Source: PGYR01 sp041675005 (GTDB lineage: Bacteria; Bacteroidota; Ignavibacteria; Kapaibacteriales; UBA2268). Taken from it: a DNA stretch of 64,000 nucleotides. The stretch is from positions 434,001 to 498,000 of the forward strand of contig JBAYUQ010000001.1 in the NCBI GenBank assembly GCA_041675005.1, written 5' to 3'. The notes below the pieces were generated by a model. The model searched no databases. It was given only the letters and a program-made list of their open reading frames with translations, and was not told where the DNA came from. This document shows positions 46,108 through 56,086 of the stretch, in pieces (within the stretch, counting starts at the first letter, position 1; each line of letters begins with the position of its first letter). The position numbers and the translations under genes were made by a program.

Positions 46108-46731
46108 TTACTGTATATTATTCAATAAGTTATATTTGTCTTTTAACTCTTCATATAATAATTTCCGTGCGCGAAATAGATGTGCCTTGACTGTACCTAA
46201 AGGCAAGTCAAGTTGTTCCGCTATGGCTTTATAGTCAAGTTCTTCTTCGTGTCGAAGAATAATAATTTCTCGATAATTGTCTGGAAGTGTATTAATAGCG
46301 GCTGTTATTATATCAGCTTTCTGTTCACTTATAAGATCTGCATCAGGACTATATGAATTATCTTCAATCTCAAAATAGTTTTCATCTTCAGCATTCCCTA
46401 TTGGTTTATCTATGGAAAATGTATCAAATCTTCTTTTTCTCAAAAAGTCGATAGTATTATTTGATGCAATTCTATATATCCAAGCTGAGAAGGAATAATT
46501 GAATTTGAATTTATCTAAAGCCTTATAGGCCTTAATAAATGTCTCTTGTACTAAATCTTCTACATCACTGTCATTTTTTATCATCTTTTTGACAAGTGAA
46601 TAGATTAGATTTTTGTATTTCTTTTGCAGAAATTCATAAGCAGTATTATCTCCTTCGAGTACTCTTCTTATAGCATCGAAATCTTCTTGCTTTGAATCTG
46701 ATTTATTTTTTCTGTTTTGCATACTTCCCAT
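46108..46731 (-). CDS. ECF-type RNA polymerase sigma factor
   Basis: A 207-residue sigma factor: region 2 at about residues 30-100 (YKNLIYSLVKKMIKNDSDVEDLVQETFIKAY, FSAWIYRIASNNTIDFLRK) and region 4 at about 140-195 (LPDNYREIIILRHEEELDYKAIAEQLDLPLGTVKAHLFRARKLL). A second in-frame ATG three codons in (46722) is equally possible. It follows the PhoR-like kinase gene by 33 bases on the same strand, and no anti-sigma gene is adjacent. Confidence 0.93.
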   Translation of the reverse strand: MGSMQNRKNKSDSKQEDFDAIRRVLEGDNTAYEFLQKKYKNLIYSLVKKMIKNDSDVEDLVQETFIKAYKALDKFKFNYSFSAWIYRIASNNTIDFLRKRRFDTFSIDKPIGNAEDENYFEIEDNSYSPDADLISEQKADIITAAINTLPDNYREIIILRHEEELDYKAIAEQLDLPLGTVKAHLFRARKLLYEELKDKYNLLNNIQ

Positions 46732-46764
46732 AGTATGAAATTAAAAAGATTTCTTTACAATTCC

Positions 46765-48504
46765 TTATTGAATTACACTCTGTGTAAAAGGAATTGAAAT
46801 AATAAACCTAGTTCCTTTATTTAATTCGCTTTCTATTTCTATTTTTCCTTTGTGTAATAAGACTATATGTTTGACAATGGAAAGCCCTAGTCCAGTTCCA
46901 CCTACTCTTCTTGATCTAGATTTATCAACGGTATAGAATCTTTCGAATATCCGATTTAAATCACCCTTCGGTATGCCTAGACCAGTATCTTCAATTATAA
47001 ATACTTGTTTATTATCTATTTCTTTTGAAATAATTTTAATTTTACCTTTATCAGTGTATTTGAAAGCATTATCAATTAAGTTAACCAATAATTGTTCAAT
47101 TCTAAAATTATCAATTTCTAATATACGCTCTTTATTCTCAATTGATACTATTAGTTCAATTCCTTTTTCTATACTTTTTTGAAGAAATAAACTGTAAACA
47201 TTTTCAAGTATATCATTGACATTAATTTTATCTAAGAATAAATTTGTTTTAGTTTGTTCTAACTCTGACAAATGCAGTAAATCATTGACTATTCTTATCA
47301 ATCTATTTGTATGACGGCTTATAATTTCAGCGTACCTTTTTTGTTCAGGATCGACTAATTCATCTATCAAAGTTTCTGAAAATCCTTTTATAGCTGTTAA
47401 TGGGGTGCGTAATTCATGAGATACATTGATTACAAAATCCTTCTTTATTAACTCTAACTTATTTAATTCTGAAATATCATGAAGTAATATAATCACTTCA
47501 TTTTTCATTTTTATCCAACTAGTTGAACACAAAAACTGTCTATCACCTACTTGTATTTCTTTTGTAATGCTTTTATCATTCGATACTACTTCTTCTAGTA
47601 GATTTGTTAAAAAATTATTTTCAATAAGACTAGTCAATTTTTTTCCTATTAGGTTTTTTTTACCTATCAATTCAGAAAAAGATTCATTATATAGTTTGAT
47701 TCTACCTTTAGAATCAAGTACAACTAACCCTTCCTGAATTTCAGAAATTAAAGTATCTAGTTGTTCTTTTTGAGAATTTACTTTGTAGAATAATTTTTTT
47801 AAACGCTTGGTCATATTATTAAAATTAACAGAAAGGTCACCTAATTCGTCATTAGATTTTATCTTAACTTTAACATCAAAGTCTCCTTCAGCTACTTTTT
47901 TAGAGGCCTCAGAAAGTTGCTTTATTGGATTTGAAATGTTTTTTATGAAAAGTATTAGTCCGAGTATAGAAATAAGATATACAAATATTGATATTTCAAT
48001 TATTTCTGTTCTAACTTCATATAAAAGTTTATTCATTTTATGAACAAAATAGCTAGTTCTCAAATAATACTGTTTACCATCAACATTTATTACTCTAGCT
48101 ACATACAACATATCTTCTTGTACGGTATTTGAATGCCTAATACTATGACCTATTTGTGATTTTGATAATTCCAATATTTCCGGTCTGTTTTTATGGTTTT
48201 CCATAGCGGAAGGCAATTCATCAGAATCATAAAGGACAACTCCTGACAAATCAATAATTGTAATTCTAACATTTGATTTAGATGAAAACTCTTTTAAGGA
48301 ACTATTTATTATGGAATCGTCTTGAATTAAATCATAATTGATTAATTCTGATTCTATTAATTTAGAATAGACTTCTAAATCTTTCGTTAAATCATCAATA
48401 TAATGTGAGCGAATAGTGCTATAAGAGATATAGACTATGAGTGAAGTTAGAAGTGTTACAACAACTAAATATCCAAATGAAAATTTCGAAACAATTCTTT
48501 TCAT
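46765..48504 (-). CDS. phoR: Sensor histidine kinase, PhoR-like
   Basis: A 579-residue membrane kinase. Two membrane helices (about residues 10-29 and 168-187) flank a periplasmic sensor region; a HAMP domain (188-240), a PAS domain (250-345), a HisKA domain with the phosphorylated His363 in VSHELRTPLTAIKGFSE, and an ATPase domain with NLIDNAFKYTDKG, DTGLGIP and GGTGLGLSIVKHI follow. The HAMP-PAS-HisKA-HATPase order and the upstream PhoB-like partner fit phosphate control, but the signal is not proven by sequence. It lies five bases after the regulator. Confidence 0.88.
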   Translation of the reverse strand: MKRIVSKFSFGYLVVVTLLTSLIVYISYSTIRSHYIDDLTKDLEVYSKLIESELINYDLIQDDSIINSSLKEFSSKSNVRITIIDLSGVVLYDSDELPSAMENHKNRPEILELSKSQIGHSIRHSNTVQEDMLYVARVINVDGKQYYLRTSYFVHKMNKLLYEVRTEIIEISIFVYLISILGLILFIKNISNPIKQLSEASKKVAEGDFDVKVKIKSNDELGDLSVNFNNMTKRLKKLFYKVNSQKEQLDTLISEIQEGLVVLDSKGRIKLYNESFSELIGKKNLIGKKLTSLIENNFLTNLLEEVVSNDKSITKEIQVGDRQFLCSTSWIKMKNEVIILLHDISELNKLELIKKDFVINVSHELRTPLTAIKGFSETLIDELVDPEQKRYAEIISRHTNRLIRIVNDLLHLSELEQTKTNLFLDKINVNDILENVYSLFLQKSIEKGIELIVSIENKERILEIDNFRIEQLLVNLIDNAFKYTDKGKIKIISKEIDNKQVFIIEDTGLGIPKGDLNRIFERFYTVDKSRSRRVGGTGLGLSIVKHIVLLHKGKIEIESELNKGTRFIISIPFTQSVIQ

Positions 48505-48508
48505 TTTA

Positions 48509-49240
48509 CTAAGACTCTTCTAATTTGTAACCGACACCCCTAATGTTTTTGATAAAGAGACCATACTGACCTAACTTTTCACGGAGATTCTTTATGTGAA
48601 CATCTACAGTTCTATCTAAAACTCCTTTATCACTTACACCTAAATAGTCAAGAATTTGTTCTCTAGAATAAACCCATCCTTTTTTGTTTGAAAGTAAATT
48701 TAGAATTTTATACTCAGATGAAGTCAATTCTATTTTTTCATCATCAATTTTAACTTCATATTTATTCAAATCTATTTCTAAATTATCTCCAATAAATATT
48801 TTGTTTATATCAGGAGTCTTTTTCTCATTTCTTCTAAGTACAGCCTTCACTCTAGCAACTAATTCTCTGGGAGAAAATGGCTTTGTAACATAATCATCGG
48901 CACCTATTTCAAGTCCTAATATCTTTTCTGTTTCATCTCCCCTAGCAGTGAGCATTATAACAGGGATATTCGAATAATCAGGTTCATTTTTAAGATACTT
49001 ACATATTTCAAATCCATCGGAGTCAGGTAACATAAGATCAAGTATTACTAAATCTACTTTATTAGACTTTATATGTTTAAAGAACCCTTCTCCACTTTCA
49101 AATTCAGCAGTTTTATAACCACTTTTCTTCAAGTGTATAGAAACTAATTCTACAATATCCGGCTCATCATCTACTATTGCAATAGTTTTCAGGGCTTTAA
49201 TACTAAATGGGGCCTGTTTTGATGATATTTTATCTTCCAT
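48509..49240 (-). CDS. phoB: OmpR/PhoB-family response regulator
   Basis: A 243-residue two-domain regulator. The receiver domain has IAIVDDEPDIVELV, the phosphorylation site Asp68 in VILDLMLPDSDG, MLTARGDETEK, and YVTKPFSPREL. The C-terminal winged helix has EIELTSSEYKILNLL-like KIELTSSEYKILNLLSNKKG, TVDVHIKNLREKLG, and IRGVGYKL. It is co-transcribed with the kinase next to it, so the pair forms one system. PhoB is the likeliest name by pattern, not proof. Confidence 0.9.
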   Translation of the reverse strand: MEDKISSKQAPFSIKALKTIAIVDDEPDIVELVSIHLKKSGYKTAEFESGEGFFKHIKSNKVDLVILDLMLPDSDGFEICKYLKNEPDYSNIPVIMLTARGDETEKILGLEIGADDYVTKPFSPRELVARVKAVLRRNEKKTPDINKIFIGDNLEIDLNKYEVKIDDEKIELTSSEYKILNLLSNKKGWVYSREQILDYLGVSDKGVLDRTVDVHIKNLREKLGQYGLFIKNIRGVGYKLEES

Positions 49241-49252
49241 TATTTCTCCGAT

Positions 49253-50611
49253 TTATAAATCTATTATCCATTTATTTATCTCAACAAATACAATTGGAGC
49301 TATTGGAGTGTATTTTTGATAATCTGCAGGCACAGCCATTTTTTCAATTTCACCAAAAATATGATTCACATTTTCTATAAATTTCAATTTTATAGTTTTT
49401 TTGGATTCTAAATTTGATTTCCAAATATCAAAGTCAACTTTTGTGACTTGGTAATCATGGCTTCCACCTAGAATTAAGGTAGGTTTCCCCGATTGGCTTA
49501 GGTTATTAACTGGATCAAATATATCCAAATGTTTCAAGTATTCATAATTAAGTCCCATTGGTAATGAGTCGGCTTTTACCTCACCTTTTCTAAAATTCTT
49601 AAAATAATTAACTTTGTCTTTGTGTTCTTGTATTATTGTTCTTTCAGAAGGTCTAACTATTCCATCTACATTAAATATATATTCTAATTGTTCTGTATAT
49701 AAATCGTAAAGTTTTCTAGGGGTTCCAGCTAACAATATCATTCCAGCTACATCTTTATTATTATAAAAAGAAGTAATTGCAGAAGCACCTTGACTATGAC
49801 CAATTAATACAATTTTAGAATTACTTAGTTGAGGATTTTGTTTAATGAAGTCAATAGCCCCAAATATAGAATTATTATACTCATCATCTTGGGTCATACC
49901 GGGATTCGATGCAACTAACTCACTACCATATCTTTTAGTTATTTTCTCATATCTAACTACTGAGTAGCCAAAAGAAGATAGTCCCCAAGCGAGATTCTTC
50001 AAGAACTTGTTCTCACCAATTGTTCCGTCCATATCACTTGGCCCACTTCCATGAACTAATACAAAAGTAATATTTTTATCGAAATTGTTGGGTAATGTCA
50101 GCTTGCCATTCAATTCAAATTTATCTTTGATAATAATGTCTGATTCAATAAATTTAGACGTATCAATATAGGAAGGAGTTGGTTTTGCTATTTCTGGTTT
50201 AATATTCTTCTTTTCTTGTTCAGAAAAGTAAATTCCAGTAATCTTATTGGTTTTAGTATTTACAGCTATCATGAAGTTCATGACAGCTTTTTCGTAATCC
50301 AAATCAGTATTTACTATAAAATTGTCACCATTGGTAGTAGAATCTTGTAATCCAAAGCCAATAAATTCACCATAATTTGCTAACAATTGACTCCAGATAG
50401 GTGCCATACGATGTGGTGGTAATAATTTGGCCATAGCTGAATCATATTGAGAATAAATATCCTCAACTGTTCCATTTTGAAAATGTCTAATTATTTCCTT
50501 TGGCCTTTCAATATTAACCACTTCAGCCGTATTTGCTACGATTGAAGTGGTTAATAATAATGTGATTATTATTAATAATCTAGATATCAAGGTTCTTAAC
50601 ATATTTAGCAT
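49253..50611 (-). CDS. Secreted alpha/beta hydrolase with DUF3887 domain
   Basis: A 452-residue exported protein. A signal peptide covers about residues 1-29 and an N-terminal DUF3887-like domain about residues 35-130. The alpha/beta hydrolase domain has the oxyanion loop LVHGSGPSDMDG (near 186-196), the nucleophile elbow GHSQGA (Ser273), a late aspartate in LGGSHDYQVTKVD, and the histidine in ENVNHIFGEIE. The substrate is unknown. It overlaps the gyrB end by 32 bases, so its start lies within gyrB; a second ATG at 50602 is possible. Confidence 0.85.
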   Translation of the reverse strand: MLNMLRTLISRLLIIITLLLTTSIVANTAEVVNIERPKEIIRHFQNGTVEDIYSQYDSAMAKLLPPHRMAPIWSQLLANYGEFIGFGLQDSTTNGDNFIVNTDLDYEKAVMNFMIAVNTKTNKITGIYFSEQEKKNIKPEIAKPTPSYIDTSKFIESDIIIKDKFELNGKLTLPNNFDKNITFVLVHGSGPSDMDGTIGENKFLKNLAWGLSSFGYSVVRYEKITKRYGSELVASNPGMTQDDEYNNSIFGAIDFIKQNPQLSNSKIVLIGHSQGASAITSFYNNKDVAGMILLAGTPRKLYDLYTEQLEYIFNVDGIVRPSERTIIQEHKDKVNYFKNFRKGEVKADSLPMGLNYEYLKHLDIFDPVNNLSQSGKPTLILGGSHDYQVTKVDFDIWKSNLESKKTIKLKFIENVNHIFGEIEKMAVPADYQKYTPIAPIVFVEINKWIIDL

Positions 50612-52568
50612 TTCTCTCTATAAATTCTCTACGTGGTTCAACTTTATCACCCATCAGTGTTTGGAATACCTTAGCTGATTGTGCAGCGTCTTCCATTGAT
50701 ACTTGAAGTAATGTTCTTGTTTCAGGATTCATGGTTGTATCCCATAATTGATCAGGATTCATCTCACCAAGACCTTTAAATCGTGATAATGCAATTCCGT
50801 GAAACTTTTGAGTACCATCATCAGCTACTTTCATCTCTTCTTTTGAAACTTTGACATTACTTTCTTTCAATATCTGTGCGATTATTTCATCTCTTTCTTC
50901 TTCACTATGAGCATAATATTCTTTCTTACCTTTTTTCAACTTAAATAGTGGTGGTTGTGCTATATATAAATTACCATTTATAATAAGTTCTCTCATATAC
51001 CTAAAGAATAGTGTTAGTAACAAAGTTCTAATATGCGAACCATCAATATCAGCATCGGCCATTAGTATTATCTTACCATATCTTGATTTAGTTGGGTCAA
51101 AGTCCTCCCCAAATCCGGCACCAATAGCAGTAAGGATAGTTTTTACTTCCTCATTATCTAATACCTTACTCACTTTTGCCTTATGTACGTTTAGAATCTT
51201 ACCTTTCAAAGGTAAAATAGCTTGGAAACGTCTGTCACGACCTTGTTTTGCAGAGCCTCCAGCCGAATCTCCCTCGACAAGATATAGTTCGCAATCTTCA
51301 GGGGTGCTCATACTACAATCTGCTAACTTTCCAGGCAATGAATTACTCTCTAAAATACCTTTTCTACGAACTAATTCTCTTGATTTACGAGCTGCTAATC
51401 TTGCTTCAGCAGCTTGTACTGCTTTAGCAACAATTGTTTTAGCAGCAGGAGGATTATCATCTAAAAATATACCTAATTTCTCATAAACAACTGTTCTTAC
51501 AATACCATCTATTTCGCCATTACCGAGTTTAGTCTTAGTCTGTCCCTCGAATTGTGGCTCAGGTACTTTAACAGATATAATTGCAGTCAATCCTTCACGG
51601 AAATCATCACCTGTTATAGCTATTTTTACATTTTTCTTATAAGTATTATTAATATAATTGTTTAATGTTCTTGTTAATGCAGAACGGAAGCCTGATACGT
51701 GAGTACCACCTTCTATTGTGTTAATATTGTTAACATAAGAAAGGAGATTTTCAGAATATCCATCATTGTATGCAAAACAAACTTCTACTTCAACAGTACC
51801 ACCAGTTTCATCATCTCCACTTCCAATAAATAATGCTGGTTTCATAAGTTGTGTATTATCTTCATCAATATACTCAACAAAATCTAGTAGTCCATTTGGG
51901 TAATGATAAACACCTTTTTCGCCATCCTCTCTCTCATCTTCATAAGAAATCGATATTTGAGGGTTCAAAAACGCTAACTCTCTTAATCTGTCAACTGCTT
52001 TCATTAATTTGAATTCAACTGACTTGAATATAGTAGGGTCTGGATAAAACTGAATATAAGTTCCAGTTTCTTTTGTTTCACCTATTACTTCAATTGGTGC
52101 TACTGGAGCCCCTTCATGAAACTCTTGACGATGAATTTTACCATCTCTTTTTATTATAGCTATAGTTTTCTCAGAAAGTGCATTCACACATGATACACCC
52201 ACACCATGTAATCCACCTGATACTTTGTACGAATCTTTATCGAATTTACCACCTGCATGTAGTGTACAAAGTACTACTTCTAGAGTTGGTATTTTTTTTG
52301 TTGGGTGCATTCCAACTGGAATACCACGACCATTATCTTCTACAGAACAAGAACCATCTGCATGGAACTTAACTTTTACTGTATCGCAGAATCCAGCTAA
52401 TGCCTCATCTATCGAGTTATCTACTACTTCATTTATCAAATGGTGAAGACCTCTTTCGCCAATATCTCCGATGTACATGGCAGGTCTTTTTCTTACAGCT
52501 TCTAATCCTTCTAATATCTTTATACTGTCTTCTGTATAATTATCAACTGGTTTTATTTTTGATGTCAT
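50580..52568 (-). CDS. gyrB: DNA gyrase subunit B
   Basis: A 662-residue ATPase subunit of gyrase. GHKL ATPase motifs ENVDNSIDEAL-like NEVVDNSIDEALAG, VEDNGRGIPVG and VSGGLHGVGVSCVNALS; TOPRIM motifs LVEGDSAGGSAKQGRD and MADADIDGSHI; and the C-terminal FKGLGEMNPDQLWDTTMNPETRTL. Length matches gyrB rather than the shorter parE. The gyrA partner is not in the window. It ends the dnaN-recF-DUF721-gyrB run. Confidence 0.97.
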   Translation of the reverse strand: MTSKIKPVDNYTEDSIKILEGLEAVRKRPAMYIGDIGERGLHHLINEVVDNSIDEALAGFCDTVKVKFHADGSCSVEDNGRGIPVGMHPTKKIPTLEVVLCTLHAGGKFDKDSYKVSGGLHGVGVSCVNALSEKTIAIIKRDGKIHRQEFHEGAPVAPIEVIGETKETGTYIQFYPDPTIFKSVEFKLMKAVDRLRELAFLNPQISISYEDEREDGEKGVYHYPNGLLDFVEYIDEDNTQLMKPALFIGSGDDETGGTVEVEVCFAYNDGYSENLLSYVNNINTIEGGTHVSGFRSALTRTLNNYINNTYKKNVKIAITGDDFREGLTAIISVKVPEPQFEGQTKTKLGNGEIDGIVRTVVYEKLGIFLDDNPPAAKTIVAKAVQAAEARLAARKSRELVRRKGILESNSLPGKLADCSMSTPEDCELYLVEGDSAGGSAKQGRDRRFQAILPLKGKILNVHKAKVSKVLDNEEVKTILTAIGAGFGEDFDPTKSRYGKIILMADADIDGSHIRTLLLTLFFRYMRELIINGNLYIAQPPLFKLKKGKKEYYAHSEEERDEIIAQILKESNVKVSKEEMKVADDGTQKFHGIALSRFKGLGEMNPDQLWDTTMNPETRTLLQVSMEDAAQSAKVFQTLMGDKVEPRREFIERNAKYVKNLDI

Positions 52569-52628
52569 TTATAAGTCTCGTTGGTTTTAAATTTCTCTTT
52601 TATGCTAGGTACAAATATAACTATTTAT

Positions 52629-52922
52629 TCAATGTAAGACAATGTTTTTAATGATATTAGCACCCAAATAAACATTGAATTTTTCAACAATTTGGTCTTT
52701 CCTAAGTTGAATTTCAGTTTTCCACACTGGATTACTCACCTTTAATATCAATTTTCCATTCTTTAAGTCATATATAACTACTGACTTGGAAAAATTTTCT
52801 GAAATAATTTCTTTGACATTGTTTCTTAAATCAACAATTATTCTCTTTTCTGCTAAATTGAATTTATTAGGCATTGAATCGAATAAACTGTTAATATCTT
52901 GTGGTTCTCTATCTAATGCCAT
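52629..52922 (-). CDS. DUF721 (DciA-like) protein
   Basis: A 97-residue DUF721 domain protein, the family of DciA, the ancestral loader of the replicative helicase DnaB. The core VYDLKNGKLILKVSNPVWKTEIQLRKDQIVEKFN is typical. It sits one base downstream of recF and upstream of gyrB, the usual place in many phyla. The helicase-loading role is by homology only. Confidence 0.85.
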   Translation of the reverse strand: MALDREPQDINSLFDSMPNKFNLAEKRIIVDLRNNVKEIISENFSKSVVIYDLKNGKLILKVSNPVWKTEIQLRKDQIVEKFNVYLGANIIKNIVLH

Positions 52923-52923
52923 T

Positions 52924-54075
52924 TTAAAATTCCTCGTCTATTCTCTCAACTTTTCCATTACTTACATGGAAATAATAACATTCTTCAGAAGGTTTCATTA
53001 TTTTTTTAATTTTGTCATCTTCAGTAATTGTTATAAATGCTTGTGCAAGGTTCTTCAAAACTGAATTTAAAACTAATTCAGTTCTTTTAGCATCTAATTC
53101 TGAAAATATATCATCCAGTAGAACTATAGGTGTTTCATTTAGAATTTCTTTCATATAATCGAATTCTGCAAGTTTTAAGCTAATCAGTACAGTCTTATGT
53201 TGTCCTTGGGATGCAGCTTCCTTTACAGGTGCATTATTTATGAATAATTCTAATTCATCTTTCTGTGGTCCGAACAAAGTAGTGTACCTAGTAAGTTCTC
53301 CGATTTTTTTTTCATCTTTCAATTCTATAAGACGATTAACAACCTTACTTTCATCTAAATCTTTATAGTTAAAATTATCAAATCCATACGGAGAATATTT
53401 TATACGTACTTCTTCTTTGCTATCTGATACTTTCATATAGTTCTTCAGATAATAAGGTTCAAATTCACTAAGAAATTTTGCACGTCTAAGTATTATTTTT
53501 GACCCAAATTCTATTAATTTATCTGTCCAAATATTTAACTCATTTTTATCAATGCTTCTATCTTTTTTCATTTTAGATAGTAAGTTATTCCGTTGTTTTA
53601 GAACCCTTCTATATGAATATAAATCATTCAAATAATTATTACTTATTTGAGAAATCGTAGTATTTATAAATCTTCTTCTGTTCTCTGGTGAACCAGCCGT
53701 TATTTCTTTATAATCAGGAGAAAGTATAATAATAGGTATTGATCCAATCAAGTCCTTTGGACGCATACTCTCCATAAATGAAGATGATATTTTCTTTCTT
53801 GATCCGGTTTCTTTTTTCACTTCTATTGTGAAATCAGTTCCTCTATCCCTCATTGTATGAACTCTTGATAAGAATACATTATCATCAAAATTAATGAGTG
53901 AATTCTCAGGAGTTCTTTGAAAGCTCTTTGATATTGCTGCAATTGATATAGCTTCTAATATTGAGGTTTTTCCTGCCCCATTTAATCCAAAAAAGACATT
54001 GATATGCTTGCTGAAAAAAAGTTCAGTTTGTTTGTGATTTCGGATATTTAAAAAATATATTGAATCTAATCGCAT
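52924..54075 (-). CDS. recF: DNA replication and repair protein RecF
   Basis: A 383-residue SMC-like ATPase that helps load RecA at gaps. Walker A GLNGAGKTSILEAIS is at about residues 32-46; the ABC signature region is KEAASQGQHKTVLISLKLAEF; Walker B is PIVLLDDIFSELDAKR near residue 320. Length is normal. A terminator-like hairpin lies between dnaN and this gene, so it may have its own promoter. Its stop is one base before the DUF721 ATG. Confidence 0.96.
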   Translation of the reverse strand: MRLDSIYFLNIRNHKQTELFFSKHINVFFGLNGAGKTSILEAISIAAISKSFQRTPENSLINFDDNVFLSRVHTMRDRGTDFTIEVKKETGSRKKISSSFMESMRPKDLIGSIPIIILSPDYKEITAGSPENRRRFINTTISQISNNYLNDLYSYRRVLKQRNNLLSKMKKDRSIDKNELNIWTDKLIEFGSKIILRRAKFLSEFEPYYLKNYMKVSDSKEEVRIKYSPYGFDNFNYKDLDESKVVNRLIELKDEKKIGELTRYTTLFGPQKDELELFINNAPVKEAASQGQHKTVLISLKLAEFDYMKEILNETPIVLLDDIFSELDAKRTELVLNSVLKNLAQAFITITEDDKIKKIMKPSEECYYFHVSNGKVERIDEEF

Positions 54076-54085
54076 AAATATAAAA

Positions 54086-54121
54086 AAAGGGTAAGCTATA
54101 AATTAATTATGCCTACCCTTT
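54086..54121 (-). terminator. Terminator-like hairpin after dnaN
   Basis: On the minus strand AAAGGGTAGGC (54121-54111) and GCTTACCCTTT (54096-54086) pair with one mismatch around a 14-base AT loop, followed by a T-run. It lies about 20 bases after the dnaN stop and just before the recF start, so it would partly separate the two genes. Confidence 0.7.
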
Positions 54122-54139
54122 GGAATTATTTGGGGTTTC

Positions 54140-55303
54140 TTAATTATTTAGTCTAACAGGCATTATTAGCATCAATAACTCTTTAGAATCTTTCTCAGGC
54201 ATCAAAAGAGCCGGTTTATTTGATTCTGATAAAGAAAATACTATCTCTCCATCTGAAGAACTATTAATATGACTTATTGCTTCATCTAGAAATTTATAAT
54301 TGAATCCAATTTCCACGGGTTCGCCTTCTAATAAACAAGGAATTTTTTCATCAGCTTTTGTTCCAGAGTCTATATCTTGTGCTGTTAGTATCATCTCTGT
54401 AGCATCAATCTTTACTCTAATCTGCTTTGTAATATCATTCGCAAAGATTGCAACCCTCTTTATAGCAGACTGCAGTTGATTCTTATTAACCGTTAAAAAT
54501 ATATTATTCCCAGCAGGTATTACCGATTCATAAGGAGGAAATTTCTCATCTATAATTCTAGATATATATATTGTTGAACCAACCTTGAATTTGATGTGTG
54601 TTACTTTATCATTATTCTTAATAAAAGAAAAATGTACTTCATCATCAGCTTTCTTTAGTATATCCATAGTCCTAGAAGGAATGATTATATCTAAATCATC
54701 AGGTAATTGTCCAGCTTCAGTATTAAAAGTTGATTTTACTAATCTATAACTATCTGTAGATACTGCATTCAAATACTGCCCTCTGAATTGGAATAATACA
54801 CCAGTCATAGCAGGTCTAAAATCGTCATTGGACACAGCAAATGCAGTTTTATCAGCTAATCTAATAATATCTTCTTTAGGTAACAACGCTTTATCAACTA
54901 CTGAGCTATCAGATACATCTACATTAGATTCGAATAACTCAGGTAATTCGATATACTCATCGTTGTTTAGACCCTTCATTTTGTAAGCTCCGAAATCAGT
55001 AATCAAATCAATTTCAAAGTTTTCAGTATTCGAATTGAAAGTAATTTTTTCAGTCTTACCTAATGCTTTTAGTATGTCATTTAACTTCCTACCTGGAACT
55101 AAAACTTTCCCAGGAGTTGCATTTTCTACATTAAGTTGCGTTTTTATTGTTATTTCTTGGTCGGTTGATATTATTTCTAATAAATTATCATTAAGTTCAA
55201 ACTTTAAATGCTCTAATACAGGTAAAGTTGATTTTGGTGGAATCGCAGGAAGAGTTTTATTTACTGCTTCTTGGAATTCATTTAAGTTCACGGTAAAATT
55301 CAT
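54140..55303 (-). CDS. dnaN: DNA polymerase III beta sliding clamp
   Basis: A 387-residue clamp with three similar domains. Recognisable segments are KSTLPVLEHLKFEL, LVPGRKLNDILKAL, LADKTAFAVSNDDFRPAMTGVLF, STDSYRLVKSTF, and the C-terminal LLMLIMPVRLNN. A TTG at 55318 would add five residues; ATG at 55303 gives the usual MNFTVN start. It leads the minus-strand replication cluster. The dnaA gene that often precedes dnaN is absent here; psd is divergent instead. Confidence 0.96.
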   Translation of the reverse strand: MNFTVNLNEFQEAVNKTLPAIPPKSTLPVLEHLKFELNDNLLEIISTDQEITIKTQLNVENATPGKVLVPGRKLNDILKALGKTEKITFNSNTENFEIDLITDFGAYKMKGLNNDEYIELPELFESNVDVSDSSVVDKALLPKEDIIRLADKTAFAVSNDDFRPAMTGVLFQFRGQYLNAVSTDSYRLVKSTFNTEAGQLPDDLDIIIPSRTMDILKKADDEVHFSFIKNNDKVTHIKFKVGSTIYISRIIDEKFPPYESVIPAGNNIFLTVNKNQLQSAIKRVAIFANDITKQIRVKIDATEMILTAQDIDSGTKADEKIPCLLEGEPVEIGFNYKFLDEAISHINSSSDGEIVFSLSESNKPALLMPEKDSKELLMLIMPVRLNN

Positions 55304-55417
55304 TTTTTGCCCAATCAATTAATAAGTCTAAATTATTTTCTATTTTTGAACTTTGACAGTTACAAAACATCAAAGACTTACAAATATATAATTTTAAATT
55401 AATAAAAAGTAAATAAG

Positions 55418-56086
55418 TTGCTAACAAGATACGGTACAGATAACATCCTCATAATGCTTGGTATTGCGGCAGTATTGCTAGTATCAGGATACTTTGTGGA
55501 AAATAAATTTCTAACTTACTCTTTTGTGGGATTGGGATTAATTTTCGCATTATTCACTCTTTGGTTTTTCAGAGACCCTGATAGAACTATTCCACCTGAG
55601 GCAATTACAGATGCATCTATAGTAATTTCACCTGCAGACGGAAAAATAGTTCAAATGGAAGTGGAAAACGAAAGATACTATCTAAAAGGTGAATCAAAAA
55701 GAGTCAGCATATTCCTTTCTCCAATTGATGTTCACGTTAATAGAACTCCTGTTAGTGGTGTTGTCGAGTTCTATGAATACGTACCAGGAGATTACTTAGT
55801 GGCTTATCACCCCAAAGCATCTGAAAAAAATGAGCATAGCCGAATAGGTGTTAAGACTGAATATGGAAAAGTTTTTTACAAGCAGATAGTTGGACTTGTT
55901 GCTCGTAGGATAGTATGTGAGTTGAAAATAGGTGATACTATACAAGTAGGAGATAAAATTGGGATGATGAAATTCGGATCACGTATGGATATAGCGATGG
56001 AACCTGATGCAGAAATACTAGTGAAAATCGGTGATAGAGTAGTTGCTGGTGAAACAATAATAGCAAAACTTAATAAAGCAAATTAA
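55418..56086 (+). CDS. psd: Phosphatidylserine decarboxylase (short form)
   Basis: A 222-residue decarboxylase making phosphatidylethanolamine. Two N-terminal membrane segments are followed by the catalytic part: VISPADGKIVQME, IFLSPIDVHVNRTP with the conserved histidines, and the self-cleavage site MKFGSRMD (Gly187-Ser188), where the pyruvoyl group forms. This is the short, FGS-type Psd. The start is TTG at 55418; no ATG gives a better protein. The stop overlaps the pssA start as TAATG. Confidence 0.94.
   Translation: MLTRYGTDNILIMLGIAAVLLVSGYFVENKFLTYSFVGLGLIFALFTLWFFRDPDRTIPPEAITDASIVISPADGKIVQMEVENERYYLKGESKRVSIFLSPIDVHVNRTPVSGVVEFYEYVPGDYLVAYHPKASEKNEHSRIGVKTEYGKVFYKQIVGLVARRIVCELKIGDTIQVGDKIGMMKFGSRMDIAMEPDAEILVKIGDRVVAGETIIAKLNKAN

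Noticed and set aside
55304..55417. Possible replication origin between dnaN and psd
   Set aside because: I see no DnaA-box cluster, no 13-mer-like repeats beyond general AT richness, and dnaA is not adjacent.
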